NCBI GenBank assembly: GCA_033977485.1
Contig: CM066988.1
Coordinates: 76,543,669 to 76,607,668 of the forward strand
Direction of reading: 5' to 3'
Length of the DNA: 64,000 nt
Source of the DNA: Hydrangea macrophylla
Taxonomy: Eukaryota; Streptophyta; Magnoliopsida; Cornales; Hydrangeaceae
Positions 23,312 to 34,665 of this stretch are shown piece after piece. The notes below the pieces were generated by a model that saw only the letters and a list, made by a program, of their open reading frames with translations, was not told the DNA's origin and did no database searches. The translations under genes and the position numbers were made by a program. The first letter of the stretch is position 1. Each line of letters starts with the position of its first letter.

Positions 23312-23878
23312 GATGAGAGGGAGGGAGAAGAGATAGAAATCGAAAGCTTAGTGGTTCGTGGATGGGATTTGTGGGTCCCACTAGTCACGCTCACACACAC
23401 AAACATATATATATATATATATGTACATACACATGTAGCAATTTAAATGTAATTCTGATACCACAAATCAAGTGTTAGTCATTAAAAAGTATTAGTTCAA
23501 ATTGGTCCACTCATTGATCACCAAAATATCACAATAGCCTTCATTAAATTTCGAAACATTACAGATACCCAGTTTGACTTTTTTGGAAAGTTTATATATC
23601 TATAGAATATTAGCTGTATGATATAGTAATTTGCTAAATCTCAGCAATATCTCTATCATTTCGTTTCTTTTTTTAAATGGAGGTCTATCCACACCTTATA
23701 TGCTAATCAAAATTATCTTTGGAAAGCTTAAATAATGGTGCCTTACTTGGAAATGGAATTAATGATATTGCATTTAATTTGATAGCTAAGGGATTAAATT
23801 CTCCTTATTACTCTATTTTATATGGCTCTATTAACTTGACTGTTTTTTTTAGAGAGAGACTATTTGTTATTCCCTCCA
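23312..23878. other. Intergenic, no gene
   Basis: AT-rich DNA with a TA run near 23407-23423. No coding region or mobile-element end is recognised. Confidence 0.4.
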
Positions 23879-24122
23879 TCACATTTTATGTGTTCTTTTT
23901 TGGGAATCCAACTATTTAAGGGGACAAAAAGTATCTACACCTACTTTCTAGAATTGCCCATAATCATTGCACTTTCTTTTTTTGTTTTATTTTGGTGTTG
24001 ATTGCAAGGAAGGGTAGTTTGGGATTAAGTAAAATTTGAATGCTAATTTAGGAAATTGGACAACAATTTTGGGATATCCCAAAAAAGAAAGGGGGACACA
24101 TAAAATGGGACGGATGGAGTAT
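23879..24122. mobile_element. Stowaway-like MITE (Tc1/mariner)
   Basis: The terminal inverted repeats read TCCCTCCATCACATTTTATG on the left and, reversed, CTCCATCCGTCCCATTTTAT on the right, the classic Stowaway CTCCCTCCGTCCC end. TA dinucleotides flank both ends as TSD. About 244 bp, no ORF. Confidence 0.82.
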
Positions 24123-24832
24123 AGGAGTAATGCTTGGGACATATTAAATATCCACAGAAAGTTGTCCAAAGAAATTATTGTGTCTATCTCTCTTCATGGA
24201 CCCCCAAAATATCAGTTGACCCAACCAAGAGAGAAATGACACAATATTTTTTTGTGAACAACTTTATGTGGATGTTTATGTGTCCCAAGCATTTAAGGGA
24301 GAGAGACAATTTTTTTGGGGGGGATGGGAGAGACGCAGATTCTAACAAACTATTTGTTACTCTTTCAGAAGTCCTGAGACCTGACCTGAACCGAACCGTG
24401 TTTATTGGTTTGGATCAGCTCGGATCTAGAATAATGGGAACCATTCATTGACGGGTCAGTTCTGAGTATGCCTAGACCCGACCCGAATTGACCCATGTAC
24501 AACCCTACTCAGGATGTGATTAATAACCCAATTAAGTGCTAAAAATGATAAGATTTAATACTTATTTCTTTTTAGTATGTTTACAATGTACCATTAACTA
24601 AAACAATAGCCAAAAACTACTGAAAACTTTAAGTGAAAAAATTCTACTAAAATTAATGACTGAATTAATACAGTCTAACACTACCAAAAATTTACTGAAA
24701 ACATTATGTGAAAAAATTCTACTGAAACTAATCATTGAATGCAATCCATTTCAATACTTGAAACACTATTTCAATATTGCAAATTCAGCACTTAATTTTT
24801 AGTTTGTCCAACGGACCCTTAGATAACACAAA
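24123..24832. other. Intergenic with a hAT-like end fragment
   Basis: No gene. Around 24450-24510 is a GACCCGACCCGAATTG tract ending GTACAACCCTA, which resembles the subterminal and terminal sequence of another hAT-type MITE. A convincing partner end was not found. Confidence 0.4.
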
Positions 24833-24985
24833 GGCTTTGTTTGGTTCATGGATTACCTGAGGGAAAAGAGAAGGGAAAGAAAAACAAGATGGAAAATAGT
24901 TCATTTTACCTTACATATGGGATTAATTTCTATCTTGTTTTCCTTTCCTTTTCTCTCCCCTCACGAAATCTATGAACCAAGTGCC
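24833..24985. mobile_element. Small inverted-repeat MITE
   Basis: About 150 bp forming a long hairpin. The left arm GGCTTTGTTTGGTTCATGGA pairs with the right arm ending ATCTATGAACCAAGTGCC. Inside, AAAAGAGAAGGGAAAG pairs with CTTTCCTTTTCTCTCC. Clear TSDs were not found. Confidence 0.65.
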
Positions 24986-25677
24986 GATTGTGATCCCATT
25001 ATTGCTATGCAATTATTCAGATCTTGAATATTTTTTCTAATTTTACTACTATTTTTTGGTTATTACCGAAAATAAATTGATGCAAGATTCAATACTATAT
25101 ATTTTAATAGTACTAAAATCTGTGCAACGCACGGGAGGTGTTTCCCAGAAAATTAAAAAAATAATAATAATAATAACAGAAAACGTAAAGTAAACTAACA
25201 ATATTTCGTATAAGGATATTTTATAGAATACATGGTACATGGGAATTGGAGTCTTTGAATCCATTGATTTCCATAAAGTGTTTTACGTACTTGAATTGCC
25301 ACATATGATAGAGTCACGATTCATCTTGTTTGAAAATTTTACCATATTTATGGTTGAGTCTTGACAATTCTATGTGATGATGAAGAGATCATAGTGTGTG
25401 TCAAGTATGTTGACAGAGAGAATGGATTAACACAGAAAAGATGATTTTGGGATTGAAGTGGTAGTTGATTAACAAACATGGACTGTATATGAATATATAT
25501 ATATATATATATATTGACAGAGAGAGTGAAGAAGAGTCCATTCTCATCATCATAATTATAAATAAAGATATTTGAGGTCCATTTAATACAAATTGTACAT
25601 TTATTTGGTTAATTAGGATAATTGACCTTACATACTGTAGAGCTTAAGAGAGAGAAACGTTTATGGCTAATTTAAGA

Positions 25678-25836
25678 GATAAATTTAGGGAATTGCTATG
25701 TACACCCATGTATTTGCTATGTACACCCAAATTCCTATATTTAAATCATTTTTCTTCTTAAAAATTGCACTTTTTTAAAGGTGAACGGTGTACATAGCAA
25801 AATTAGCGATGTAGATAGCAATTCCCTAAATTTATC
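25678..25836. mobile_element. MITE with about 27-bp inverted repeats
   Basis: GATAAATTTAGGGAATTGCT at the left is matched in reverse by AGCAATTCCCTAAATTTATC at the right, enclosing internal copies of TGCTATGTACACCCA. Noncoding. Confidence 0.7.
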
Positions 25837-26051
25837 ATCATAATTAGAAAGAGAAAAAAATTGAGGTCTATTAAGTACAAATTTAGAACCTATTTAATTA
25901 AGAGAGAAATTACTTAGAGGAAGTGATTTCTTTTTTTGGGTGAAGGTCTTGAGTTTATACTCAAGGTTACATCTTCTCATCGTTATCTACGAGGAAGTGA
26001 TTTCTTTTTTTTTTTGTTGTTGTTCACATTACACTTGATGCTATCACATGC

Positions 26052-27334
26052 ATGGAGATGGATCTCGAGAAAAGGCTATAAGATCTAGTCTTGACTGAGT
26101 CGGAGTAATCTGAAATGTGTATTTGTGAAGATGATCTGCAAGGTTTGGAAACCAAGCATGATTTGTGCATGTTTGGTCGGCTTTTTATGCGACGATTTAT
26201 ATCTATTGAATCAATACGCAAAACCCTTGGGGCACTATGGAAAGGAAAAGGGTGCACAGTCAGGGTTTTGGGAGAGAACAAATTTCTCTTTATTTTTAAT
26301 GACCGCAATGATAGAAGGAGGGTTCTCAATATGGAGCCATTGTCCTTTGATGATCATCTTCTCACTCTCAGTGAACCTGATCCGGGTGTCCCACTATTGT
26401 AGGTCTCTTTTGATAGGGTTTCACTCTAGAAACAGATCCATGATCTGCCTTTTCGAAGTATGACGGAGGTTGTGGGGCGCAAAGTGGGCAGTAGATCAGG
26501 CAGAGTACTTTGTGTTGACATGGATGAAGGGGGCTTGGGATGGGGTGAATACCTTAGGGTGTGAGTGAGTTTGGATCTCCGTCAACCACTATCATGAGGA
26601 GCAATGCTCATAGTGAAAGACAAAAAATATTGGGTACGCTTCAAATACGAACGACTTCCTTTCTTCTATCTTATTTGTGGGCGGGTTGGTCATACAGAAT
26701 GTGAATGTGATGAGAGTCTAGGCGAGAATACCTGGCAGAGTAGGAAACACCTTCAATATGGGACATGGTTGAGGGTGGATATGGGGAACGATTGGGGTAC
26801 TCAGCGGAAACCTCAGCAGTCAACTGAGAAGGGGATAATAGCACTTCAAAGGAGGGTCAATGGGACAATGAAACTACGAGCCTTAATCCAATGGTAGCAG
26901 AGATGAAAGATCATGCAGGAATGGCCGATGGAGGAGACCAGATCATTAATGTGGCATGCTCGCAAAAGTTGGCTCCTGAGTTGGAGATGATTAGTATGGG
27001 TGTAAGGGAGGGTGACCCAATTACTAGGAAGAACAATCATACGAAGGATCCACATAGTGTCCTAAAGAAGAATGCGGGAAAGGCAATAGTTATAGTTCTG
27101 AAAACAAATGAGAAGAATGGCTGAATTTCATTATGGAAGAGAGTTAGTCGAAAAGGTTCAAATCTTAGTAGTTTGAGTGATACAGATGTGAACATGGATG
27201 TTGGAGGAAAAAAGGGTACTATCGAGAATCCAATCACAGATTTATAGGATTCGATCCCCAAGAGATTCAAAATTGACGTTACTAATGATGAGCCAGAAGT
27301 GGTTGCAACGGTGCAGCACCGCCTAGCATCATGA
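26052..27334 (+). pseudogene. LINE ORF1 (DUF4283 plus zinc knuckle)
   Basis: ORF1 of plant L1 elements is a nucleic-acid-binding protein. The N-terminal DUF4283-like region is at about 26115-26402 (FMRRFISIESIRKTLGALWK, NMEPLSFDDHLL). After a frame change it continues to a zf-CCHC_4 region near 26604-26740 (LPFFYLICGRVGHTECEC, where the first Cys appears as Tyr/Leu context). The C-terminal tail ends at TGA 27332-27334. Stops near 26079 and 26109, at least one frameshift near 26400 and others near 26880 break it. The stop overlaps the ORF2 ATG (ATGA at 27331). Confidence 0.78.
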
Positions 27335-30300
27335 GTTGGTTGTATTGGAACTATCGTGGGCTTGGGAACTTACGTGCAGTTCGTGTGTTGTGCCAACTAG
27401 TGCAGACGAAAGTCCCCACAATGGTGTTCTTGATGGAAACCAAACTTAGTATGATTAGGATGGAACAACTGAGCAAGCAAATGGGTTTTGATGGGTGTAT
27501 CGCAGTTGGTGCAATTGGTAGTAGCAGGGGATTAGCTATATGTTGGAAAGCTGATGTTTTAGTGGATCTTCTGAGTTACTATGCATATCATATTAATGTG
27601 GAGGTGATGGGGAATGAGGCTAATATCAAGTGGATACAAATAGGCTTCTATGGTTATCCAGAAATGGTAAAACGATACTAAACGTGGGAACTGCTTCGAT
27701 AACTCAAAACCAAATCTCATCTCCCTTGGGTGGTTCGTGGTGATTTCAATGAGATTTTTGCTAGTTAGGAAAAGGAGGGAGGCCGTGAACATGAGAGGCG
27801 ATTAATGGATGACTTTCGGGACACGTTAGAGTATTGTGAGCTAAGCGATTTTCATTTCCATGGTTCCATATTTACCTGGGAAAAGAGTCGAGACTCAGAG
27901 GTGTACATTCGGGAGAGGCTAGACCGTTTCGTGGCAGCAGGGACTTGGACTACTTGTTTTTTGTCTGCAAAATTCTTTCATCTTGTAGCTTCTATGTCTG
28001 ACCATTATCCAGTTTTGTTGAAGTAGAAGTGTAATCAAACGATAAGGTGGAGAGCCCCAAAGCTTCTCTTCCGATTTGAGGAGATGTGGTTACGTCACGA
28101 GGAGTACGGAAGAATTATCAGTGAGGTATGGACTACTGGAATGCAGGCGAATAATATTGAGAGCAAAATCAGGCATTATAGTGAGGCTCTAGCTCATTGG
28201 AATCGACACACATTTGGAAATGTTCAACTAAATATACGTACAAAATTTGAGGAGCTTCGACATATATAGATGAATTATGGTCCTGCAAATCGACGGGGGA
28301 GTGAGAGGATTTTGAAAGCAAAGATCAATGAGTTACTTGAGAGTGAAAAAATCTTGTGGCATCAACGTTCACGTGTTTGTTGGCTTAAATATGGTGACAA
28401 GAATACGGCTTTTTTTCATAAAAAGTCATCACAAAGATATAAAAGGAACATGATTTCGAGTCATGAGGATAACGTAGCTCAGTGGTGTACTGAAGAGAGA
28501 CAGGTCGAAGAGAATGAGGTGGACTATTTCACGGACATTTTAACCGCTCAAGTGCCAAATGGGATGGAGGAGTTCATTGCACCAGTTCAGAGGAGGGTGA
28601 CAGAGGCTATGAATTGTCAATTTCTTCGAGACATTTCCCCGGAGGAGGTCAAAATGGCGGCTTTCCAAATGCATCCTAAAAAAGCACCCGGTTCGGATGG
28701 TATGCCTCATTTTTTTTTTCAATCTTTTTGGGATGTTGTGGGCCCCATATGTAGTGCACACGGTTAGGCATTTTTTTTATTACCGAATCTCAATCCACTA
28801 ACCTTAACATGGCTCATGTGGTTCTCATTCCCAATTGTAAGAATCCCAGGAAGGTTTCGGATTATTGGCCCATTAGTTTGTACAACATACTTTACAAAAT
28901 AATCTCAAAAATTTTGGAGAATTGGATGAAAATTTTTCTCCCGAATATTATTTCTGAAACTCAAAGTGCTTTTGTTCTGGGTGGATTGATTACAGACAAT
29001 GTTATTGTCGCCTTTGAAGTTATGTACTACCTAAAATCTAGAACTAGAGGAAATGATAGTTTCATGGCGTTTAAACTTCTCATGAGAAAAACATATGATA
29101 AAATGGAATGGCATTTTCTTCGGAGCATGTTTTGAAAATTGGACTTTGCCACGAAGTGAGTTTCTTTGTTGAAACAGTGTCTTACTCGATCTTGGTTAAT
29201 GGGCAGCCTACTCCCATCATCATCCCGTCACGTGGTATTCAGCAGGGTGGCCCACTTTCACATTATCTTTTTATCCTCTGTGCTGAAGCTTTATCTGTGG
29301 CTATCTCTGAAGCTAATAATTCTAATCTCTTCAAGGGAGTTCCCATGGGTAGAAACGGTCCCTCAGTTTCACATTTATTTTTTACAGATGACAGTCTTAT
29401 TTTCTCGGGTCATAAAATCAATGTGCATACATCAGGTGTTTTCTTTAGCCCAAATTCAAGTGAAGTTGAGATCTGGGAAATACAACTCCTCTTGGGGATC
29501 AATAATATTGTACAACATGAGAAGTACCTGGGCCTTCCATCCTTAGTGGGCCGTAATAAGAAGTAAATTTTACCTCAATTCGTGACCATGTTCTCAATAA
29601 GATCAAGGAGTGGAAGGAAAAACTTTTATCTTGGGGAGGAAGGGAAGTGCTCATAAAAGTCGTTGCATAATCCATTACCACCTATGTAATGTCCTACTTT
29701 AAAATTTGTGGCTTCCTAGACATATCACTTTTAAGCCTATCATCCCCTCTGAATTATCAAACTCGCAGCTCCTTTGTGTCCACTCTCATTGACTACTCAT
29801 CAGGCACGTGGAAGGAGGAGGTTTTGAGGGACTTTTTTTGGCCCGAAGATGTTGAAACTATCTTGAACATTTTTCTAGCAAGCTCGGGTTGCGATGGTAA
29901 GCTGGTGTAGCATTGGACGACTAACGGCTTCTTCTCGGTCCGTTCCGCTTATCATGCTGCCAGAAGGTGGAGTTGTAATGGCGAGGCTACTAGTTCTTTT
30001 TCTCCGCACTCAGGTTAATTTTTGTGGTCTTTACTTTGGAGGGCAGAGGATCCAAATAAGATTCGTCACTTTGCGTGGTATGGATGTCATGACTTCCTAC
30101 CATGCCGTGAGGTGCTTGAGAGGAAAAGGATTGTGGACCAGGTTTTTTGTGTTTCGAGTGTCTTTGACAAGGAAACAATCACTCATGCTTTGGTGGGGTG
30201 TACAAGGGCAACTAAAGTTTGGTTGGGCCTCTTCCCTGAAGCTTTTGTTCATAAGGGGCTTCGACTTATGTTCTCAGATTGGTTGGCATCGATTCTGCTG

Positions 30301-30766
30301 GAAGGTGATCGTGCAACGGTGACACGGTTCTTGATTAGGGCGTGGATGATTTGGTTTAATAGAAATAAATTTTAAATGGAGAGTGTTCGAAGGGAGGTTT
30401 CCTGTACTGTTGGATCATATTCTTGCTTTGCTTGATGAGTTTAACAGTGCAAACCATAGTGATAATCCACAGTCTTTGGTGAGTAGAGGGGAACAACGAC
30501 AACACGTGAGATGGAAACCACCCCATGTTGGTCTATTTAAGCTAAATGTTGATGGTGCCACCTTTGCAGCTGACGGTTCGATTAGTGTGGGAGGTATTTT
30601 ACGTGACCACCTTGGCCATTGTTTGTTTTCGTTTGCTGATTTTATTTCGAGAGGATTTAATGCTTTAACGGCGGAGAGCATGGCGCTTTGGAGAGCTGCA
30701 TCAGTGGCCCATGAAGCGGGATTCTCCAAATTCATTGTGGAATTGGATTCTCTGTCCCTTGTCTAG
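27331..30766 (+). pseudogene. LINE ORF2 (endonuclease, RT, zf-RVT, RNase H-like)
   Basis: The AP-type endonuclease runs from MSWLYWNYRGLGN (27331) through WVVRGDFNEIF (27733) to SDHYPVLL (about 28000). A linker and the RT entry follow (KKAPGSDGMPHFFFQSFW near 28690). RT then continues in other frames: ETQSAFVLGGLITDNV near 28955, GIQQGGPLSHYLF near 29235, and the catalytic box FTDD instead of the usual FADD near 29385. A reverse-transcriptase zinc-binding region follows (about 30022-30260), then an RNase H-like RVT_3 domain with LNVDGATFAADG near 30545. One frame holds from 27331 to 28767 with four stops; several frameshifts follow. Confidence 0.85.
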
Positions 30767-31374
30767 GCCCTTAACTGCGATAGGGACTCCTTGGCTTCTC
30801 ATGGACACATTCTACCCATGGCAAACTTTACTCAACACATTAGATTGTCCCCCTTGTGTGCATGTTAAACGTGAAGGCAATTGTGTGGATGGAGGAGGCC
30901 CCCTCCAACATCCAACGTTTTTGAATCTTCATGTTTCTCATTTGGTCAATTCTGAATAAAATCATTCTTTGTTTGGTGATCAAAAAAAAAAAAGAAAAAG
31001 AGATAAATTACTTAGGAATGAGAGAAACGTTGAGGGTGAGAGCGAAACTTTCTGCATGTGCTTATATATATATATATATATATTTGTTATAGATAGGGGT
31101 GTAAAAAACTGGGAGGCTTAGTCTAAGGACCCTAAGGTTTGGTCAATTTGGACTAAAGTACAACCCATAAACAAAAACCTACATAAGGACACAATAATAA
31201 AACCATTACATACTAAAACTCATCATAATTACATTTTAATGACTGAAGTCCTACAACTGTTAAAACTCAGACCAAACTACCCTTGGGAATTAACCCTCAT
31301 TCTTCATTTCAACATCATTCTCTCTCTTTCTCTCTCTAAGATACATCCTCTCTCACTCTACGATCTCTTTCTCT

Positions 31375-31377
<3 letters not shown>

Positions 31378-31435
<58 letters not shown>
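31378..31435. repeat. (CT)n microsatellite
   Basis: About 29 CT units inside the hAT-like element. The open frames on either strand here are an artefact of the repeat. Confidence 0.95.
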
Positions 31436-31437
<2 letters not shown>

Positions 31438-31442
31438 AGTCT

Positions 31443-31640
31443 CTCACCACCAGTCCACCTCCACCTCCACCTCCACCACTACCTCCACCACCATCGACCG
31501 TCGTTACCACCACCACCAATGACTGCCACATTCGCCGCCACCACCATGCACACCATCGCACACCACCACCACCGTGCACCACCACCAACATCACGAGCAC
31601 CACCTCCAGCCACCACCACCACCGATCTGCCACCACTGGT
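31443..31640. repeat. CAC/CCA trinucleotide-rich tract
   Basis: Imperfect ACC/CAC reiteration. Apparent open frames (Gly/Trp/Val-rich on the minus strand) are low-complexity and not supported as a gene. Confidence 0.85.
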
Positions 31641-31865
31641 TCATCACCTCTATCATATTCTTCATCTCTGACCACCATTAATCTTCTTCATCTCTGACGG
31701 CATGCAACCTCGTTATTGAGATCTAGATCTCGATCTAGATCTTGATCGGTGATTGAGATTTAGATCTAAATCTAGATATTGATTTGGATGTTGCCGCCAT
31801 AATGAACGTCGACGACTACCATACAATGCCACCATGTATGAGGTAAGTTGCAGAATGTACAATCT

Positions 31866-32126
31866 TAAGTCAAATTTTACTTATGATATGTTAAGTGAAA
31901 TTTTACTTATCTTTGAAGTGAAAATTTTAGATTTTTCAGTGAAGTTTCACTTATCTTCTTAATTGAAATTCTAATCTTCAGTGAATTTGCAAACGTAGGG
32001 AGCTTCGTGCACCAAGCTGCCCTTTAAGAGATTTTTATAGATCAAGTTAAAGTCAAATTTCACTTAGCTTTATAACAAATTAGTGAAATTTAACTTAAGA
32101 TATATTAAGTTCAATTTCACTTAATA
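31866..32126. repeat. Array of AAGTGAAATTTCACTT-like palindromes
   Basis: About seven full or half sites of the palindrome AAGTGAAATTTCACTT with substitutions (AAGTCAAATTTTACTT, AAGTGAAATTTTACTT, AGTGAAATTTAACTT and others), spaced 20-60 bp with one roughly 60-bp gap. They could be transposase or host-factor sites. Confidence 0.6.
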
Positions 32127-32206
32127 CTTTTAATGGGGAAAGTCGTCTAATTTCAGACGAGGTCATAGGGGTAGGGGTCGCTAGAGATCAAGCGATGGGT
32201 AGGAAA

Positions 32207-32398
32207 AATAGTGTTGGTCGCCGGATGACAGGGCGAGGCTGGGGTGGTTGTCATCGGAGGTCAGATGAGGCATAGGGTAATCGCCAGAGGTGAGGTGAGG
32301 TCGTCGGGGTGTCAGGGAGATCGCCGGAGGTGACAGGGATGGTGGCCGGAGGTGGCAAAGGTATGGTGGTCGGAGGTGGCAGGGCTGGTGGTAATGGT
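32207..32398 (+). repeat. G-rich minisatellite, unit about 24 bp
   Basis: Imperfect copies of GTCGCCGGAGGTGACAGGG with variants, about seven units. G-rich on the + strand. Confidence 0.65.
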
Positions 32399-33535
32399 AA
32401 CTAGGACTTGGTTAGAGTTAAAGGATGAAGATGAGGGTAATTTGTTCTATGGACATTGGGAGGACTTATCCCCAATGTTTACTTTAAGTTGTCCTTAATC
32501 TCAATAAAGCTTCTCTTAATGACCTTTTCACCAATTTTCCCTAAAACAATTTCATCCCAGGCGGGCGGCCCATAGCCCAGCCTGGAAAAAAAATGGGCCT
32601 TAAGTCTAGCCCTGGCCCTTGCATCCCCGGGTAGGGCCTCGGCATACCTTTTGAAACTCGAGCCCGGCCTAATATAGCCCGGCCCAAAACCCGCATAAAA
32701 GCCAAACTAAAAGCTTCCTAACAATCAAATTTTGAATGTTTTCAAGTATTAAAATTGTAAAAAATTGCAAATTTCTATATTTAAAGTTATTTTCAACCTA
32801 TGAAAAAATTGTTACATATAAAATAGTATTTAAACACTTTTATAGTAAATTAATAGCGCCCACTTAGATTCTCACTTTGGGTCGACCGGCTTGGATTGTG
32901 AACTCTTAAGCCTAACCTGAGCCAGATGCGACCCAAAGACAGACATGAACTCGTGAGCCAAAGACCAAATCCTTCTTAGTCCGATCACTGTCGGGCCGGG
33001 CCACCCATTTTGACATCCTACTTATAGAGAGAAAAGTCTCTCCATTTCTTTTTGGATTAATCTATCAATTTCCTTTGATTAATGGGGAGAGAGAAAGAGA
33101 GGGGGAGGAATATGAAGTGTGACACAAGTGATGCCAGATTTTTCCATATTATAATACTCCTATTAAAATATAGATGTGCGTCAATTATTGTGATTGTTGA
33201 AAATCATAACTGCATCCCAACGATTATATTCCTAAACAGCAATGTTTGGAACACAAAAGGTTTATAAAGAGTCGTTCACAAAAAGATGTGATACACATAT
33301 GACAATAGGACCCACCATACTTAACTCAGTCCATAAAATATAACATCCTTTTGTGAGCATCTATTTCTGACCATTTTGTGACCCTAGCATTACTCATTCC
33401 CAACAGTCAATTCATATGCATCAACTAGATATTTGTTAAAATTCATACATTTTTTTACAAAAACAATTATGCAAACATTGTGGAAGATTATTGGTTAAAT
33501 GTTGTCAAATAAAATTTTGATAGAGTAATATATCA

Positions 33536-33760
33536 TTAACAGCAGATTCTAAAAGAAACCAATACAAGCATATTGAAGTAAGAAAACACATGAACAATAA
33601 GCAAAATGAACTTTTGAGTCGCACTACAAATTTCCCCAATTCCTAATAAAACTTTTGGTGGCATAGCTCGAGACTTAGCCCACTGAGGGAGAAAGCTTCC
33701 AAAACGACCCACAACATAGATCACTTCAAAAAATACCGTGACAGTTAAAGACACCACCAA
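33536..33760 (-). pseudogene. Possible exon remnant, unrecognised
   Basis: A 74-codon open frame with a hydrophobic start (LTVTVFFEVIYVVGRFG) and a motif-like run FLPQWAKSRAMPP. Composition looks more protein-like than the surrounding AT-rich DNA, but I cannot assign a family and the frame is short. It could be chance or a decayed membrane-protein exon. Confidence 0.2.
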
Positions 33761-33789
33761 AATACCAGATCTTGGATAAAATCAAGGTA

Positions 33790-34080
33790 GTTTTGTCAAG
33801 TGGTTATATTTTTTGCGACGATGTTTACAGCACTTGAAATGGGTTACAGATTTTTATCAAGGTGGTAACCATTTTTTGTGAAATTGGTTACAATATTTCT
33901 ATAGGTTACAATTTTGTGTTTTGGTGGCTAGAAACTACTTTGTTACGGTTTTTTGTCATGGTGGCTACATTTCTTTAATTATGACATTGGTTACAATATT
34001 TGTGATTAAGTTGCAATTTTTTGTGAAGTGGTTCCAATTCTTCTCACTATGTTACATGTATTTGTCACAATCATTTAGCG
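33790..34080 (+). repeat. Degenerate GGTTACAAT.TTTGTG reiteration
   Basis: About nine loose copies of GTGGTTACAATTTTTTGTG, spaced 25-35 bp, too diverged to delimit a clean unit. Confidence 0.45.
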
Positions 34081-34377
34081 CATATGATGAGCATTTGTAT
34101 TGGTTGGCTTACAGATTGGTCCCTCGATGACCTTTTGCAACGAAATTTTTATTTTTAGTGGTGAAATTGTCTGTCACTAAAAGTCTACTTGGACTTATTT
34201 TGCTGCAAGTGTGAAATTTTAGGAACCAATATACCATATTTAAAACTTTAGATCTAAAATGCCAAACCACTCAAACTTTAGAGATAAAAAGTACAATTTG
34301 CCCTTTATTTTAAGCAATGATTTTACATATTTTTTCACATAAAACACTTAACATCAAAACAATAGAATATTCAACTT

Positions 34378-34665
34378 AGGGTCAATTGCACTCCCCACCC
34401 CTGAAATATGGGAGTTTTGGCACACTCTAAACTTTCAATTGTGAGAAGTTGGTTTTAAAAGTTTCACATTGTGACAAATTAGTCTAAATATCCCTTTAGT
34501 AACGAACAAGTCGTCACTAAAATTTAAAAAATTCATCGCAAAATGAATTGAAAAGACAAAATTATAACTCATCCAAAATTTTAGGGACCAATTTAATTTT
34601 TACAACTAAAACTTTAAAGTGCCAAAACTTTCAAACTTAAGTGGTGAAAAAGTGAAATATACCCT
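34378..34665. mobile_element. MITE-like inverted-repeat element
   Basis: Imperfect inverted repeats of about 47 bp. The left arm begins AGGGTCAATTGCACTCC and ends GGAGTTTTGGCAC. The right arm, reversed, begins AGGGTATATTTCACTT and ends AGTTTTGGCAC. TSD not established. Confidence 0.5.

Larger units (their letters stand above)
25918..31004 (+). mobile_element. L1-type LINE retrotransposon, inactive
   Basis: A non-LTR element with ORF1, ORF2 and a 3' A-rich tail (about 30982-31000). The TSD AAATTACTTAG is at 25907-25917 and 31005-31015 (11 bp perfect). The body is nearly 5.1 kb, so it is close to full length. A 20-bp direct repeat (GAGGAAGTGATTTC) occurs twice in the 5' region, at about 25918 and 25989. 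Confidence 0.85.
31094..33020. mobile_element. hAT-like non-autonomous element, 1.9 kb
   Basis: The left end TAGGGGTGTAAAAAACTGGG and the inverted right end TAGGATGTCAAAATGGGTGG are flanked by 8-bp TSDs GTTATAGA (31086-31093) and CTTATAGA (33021-33028), a 7 of 8 match. The right subterminal part is rich in GCCCGGCC-type blocks. No transposase is present; the interior holds simple repeats and two motif arrays. Confidence 0.75.

Noticed and set aside
31373..31678. Gly/Trp/Val-rich 101-codon minus-strand frame
   Set aside because: It lies entirely in CT and CAC repeats, with low-complexity translation and no domain.
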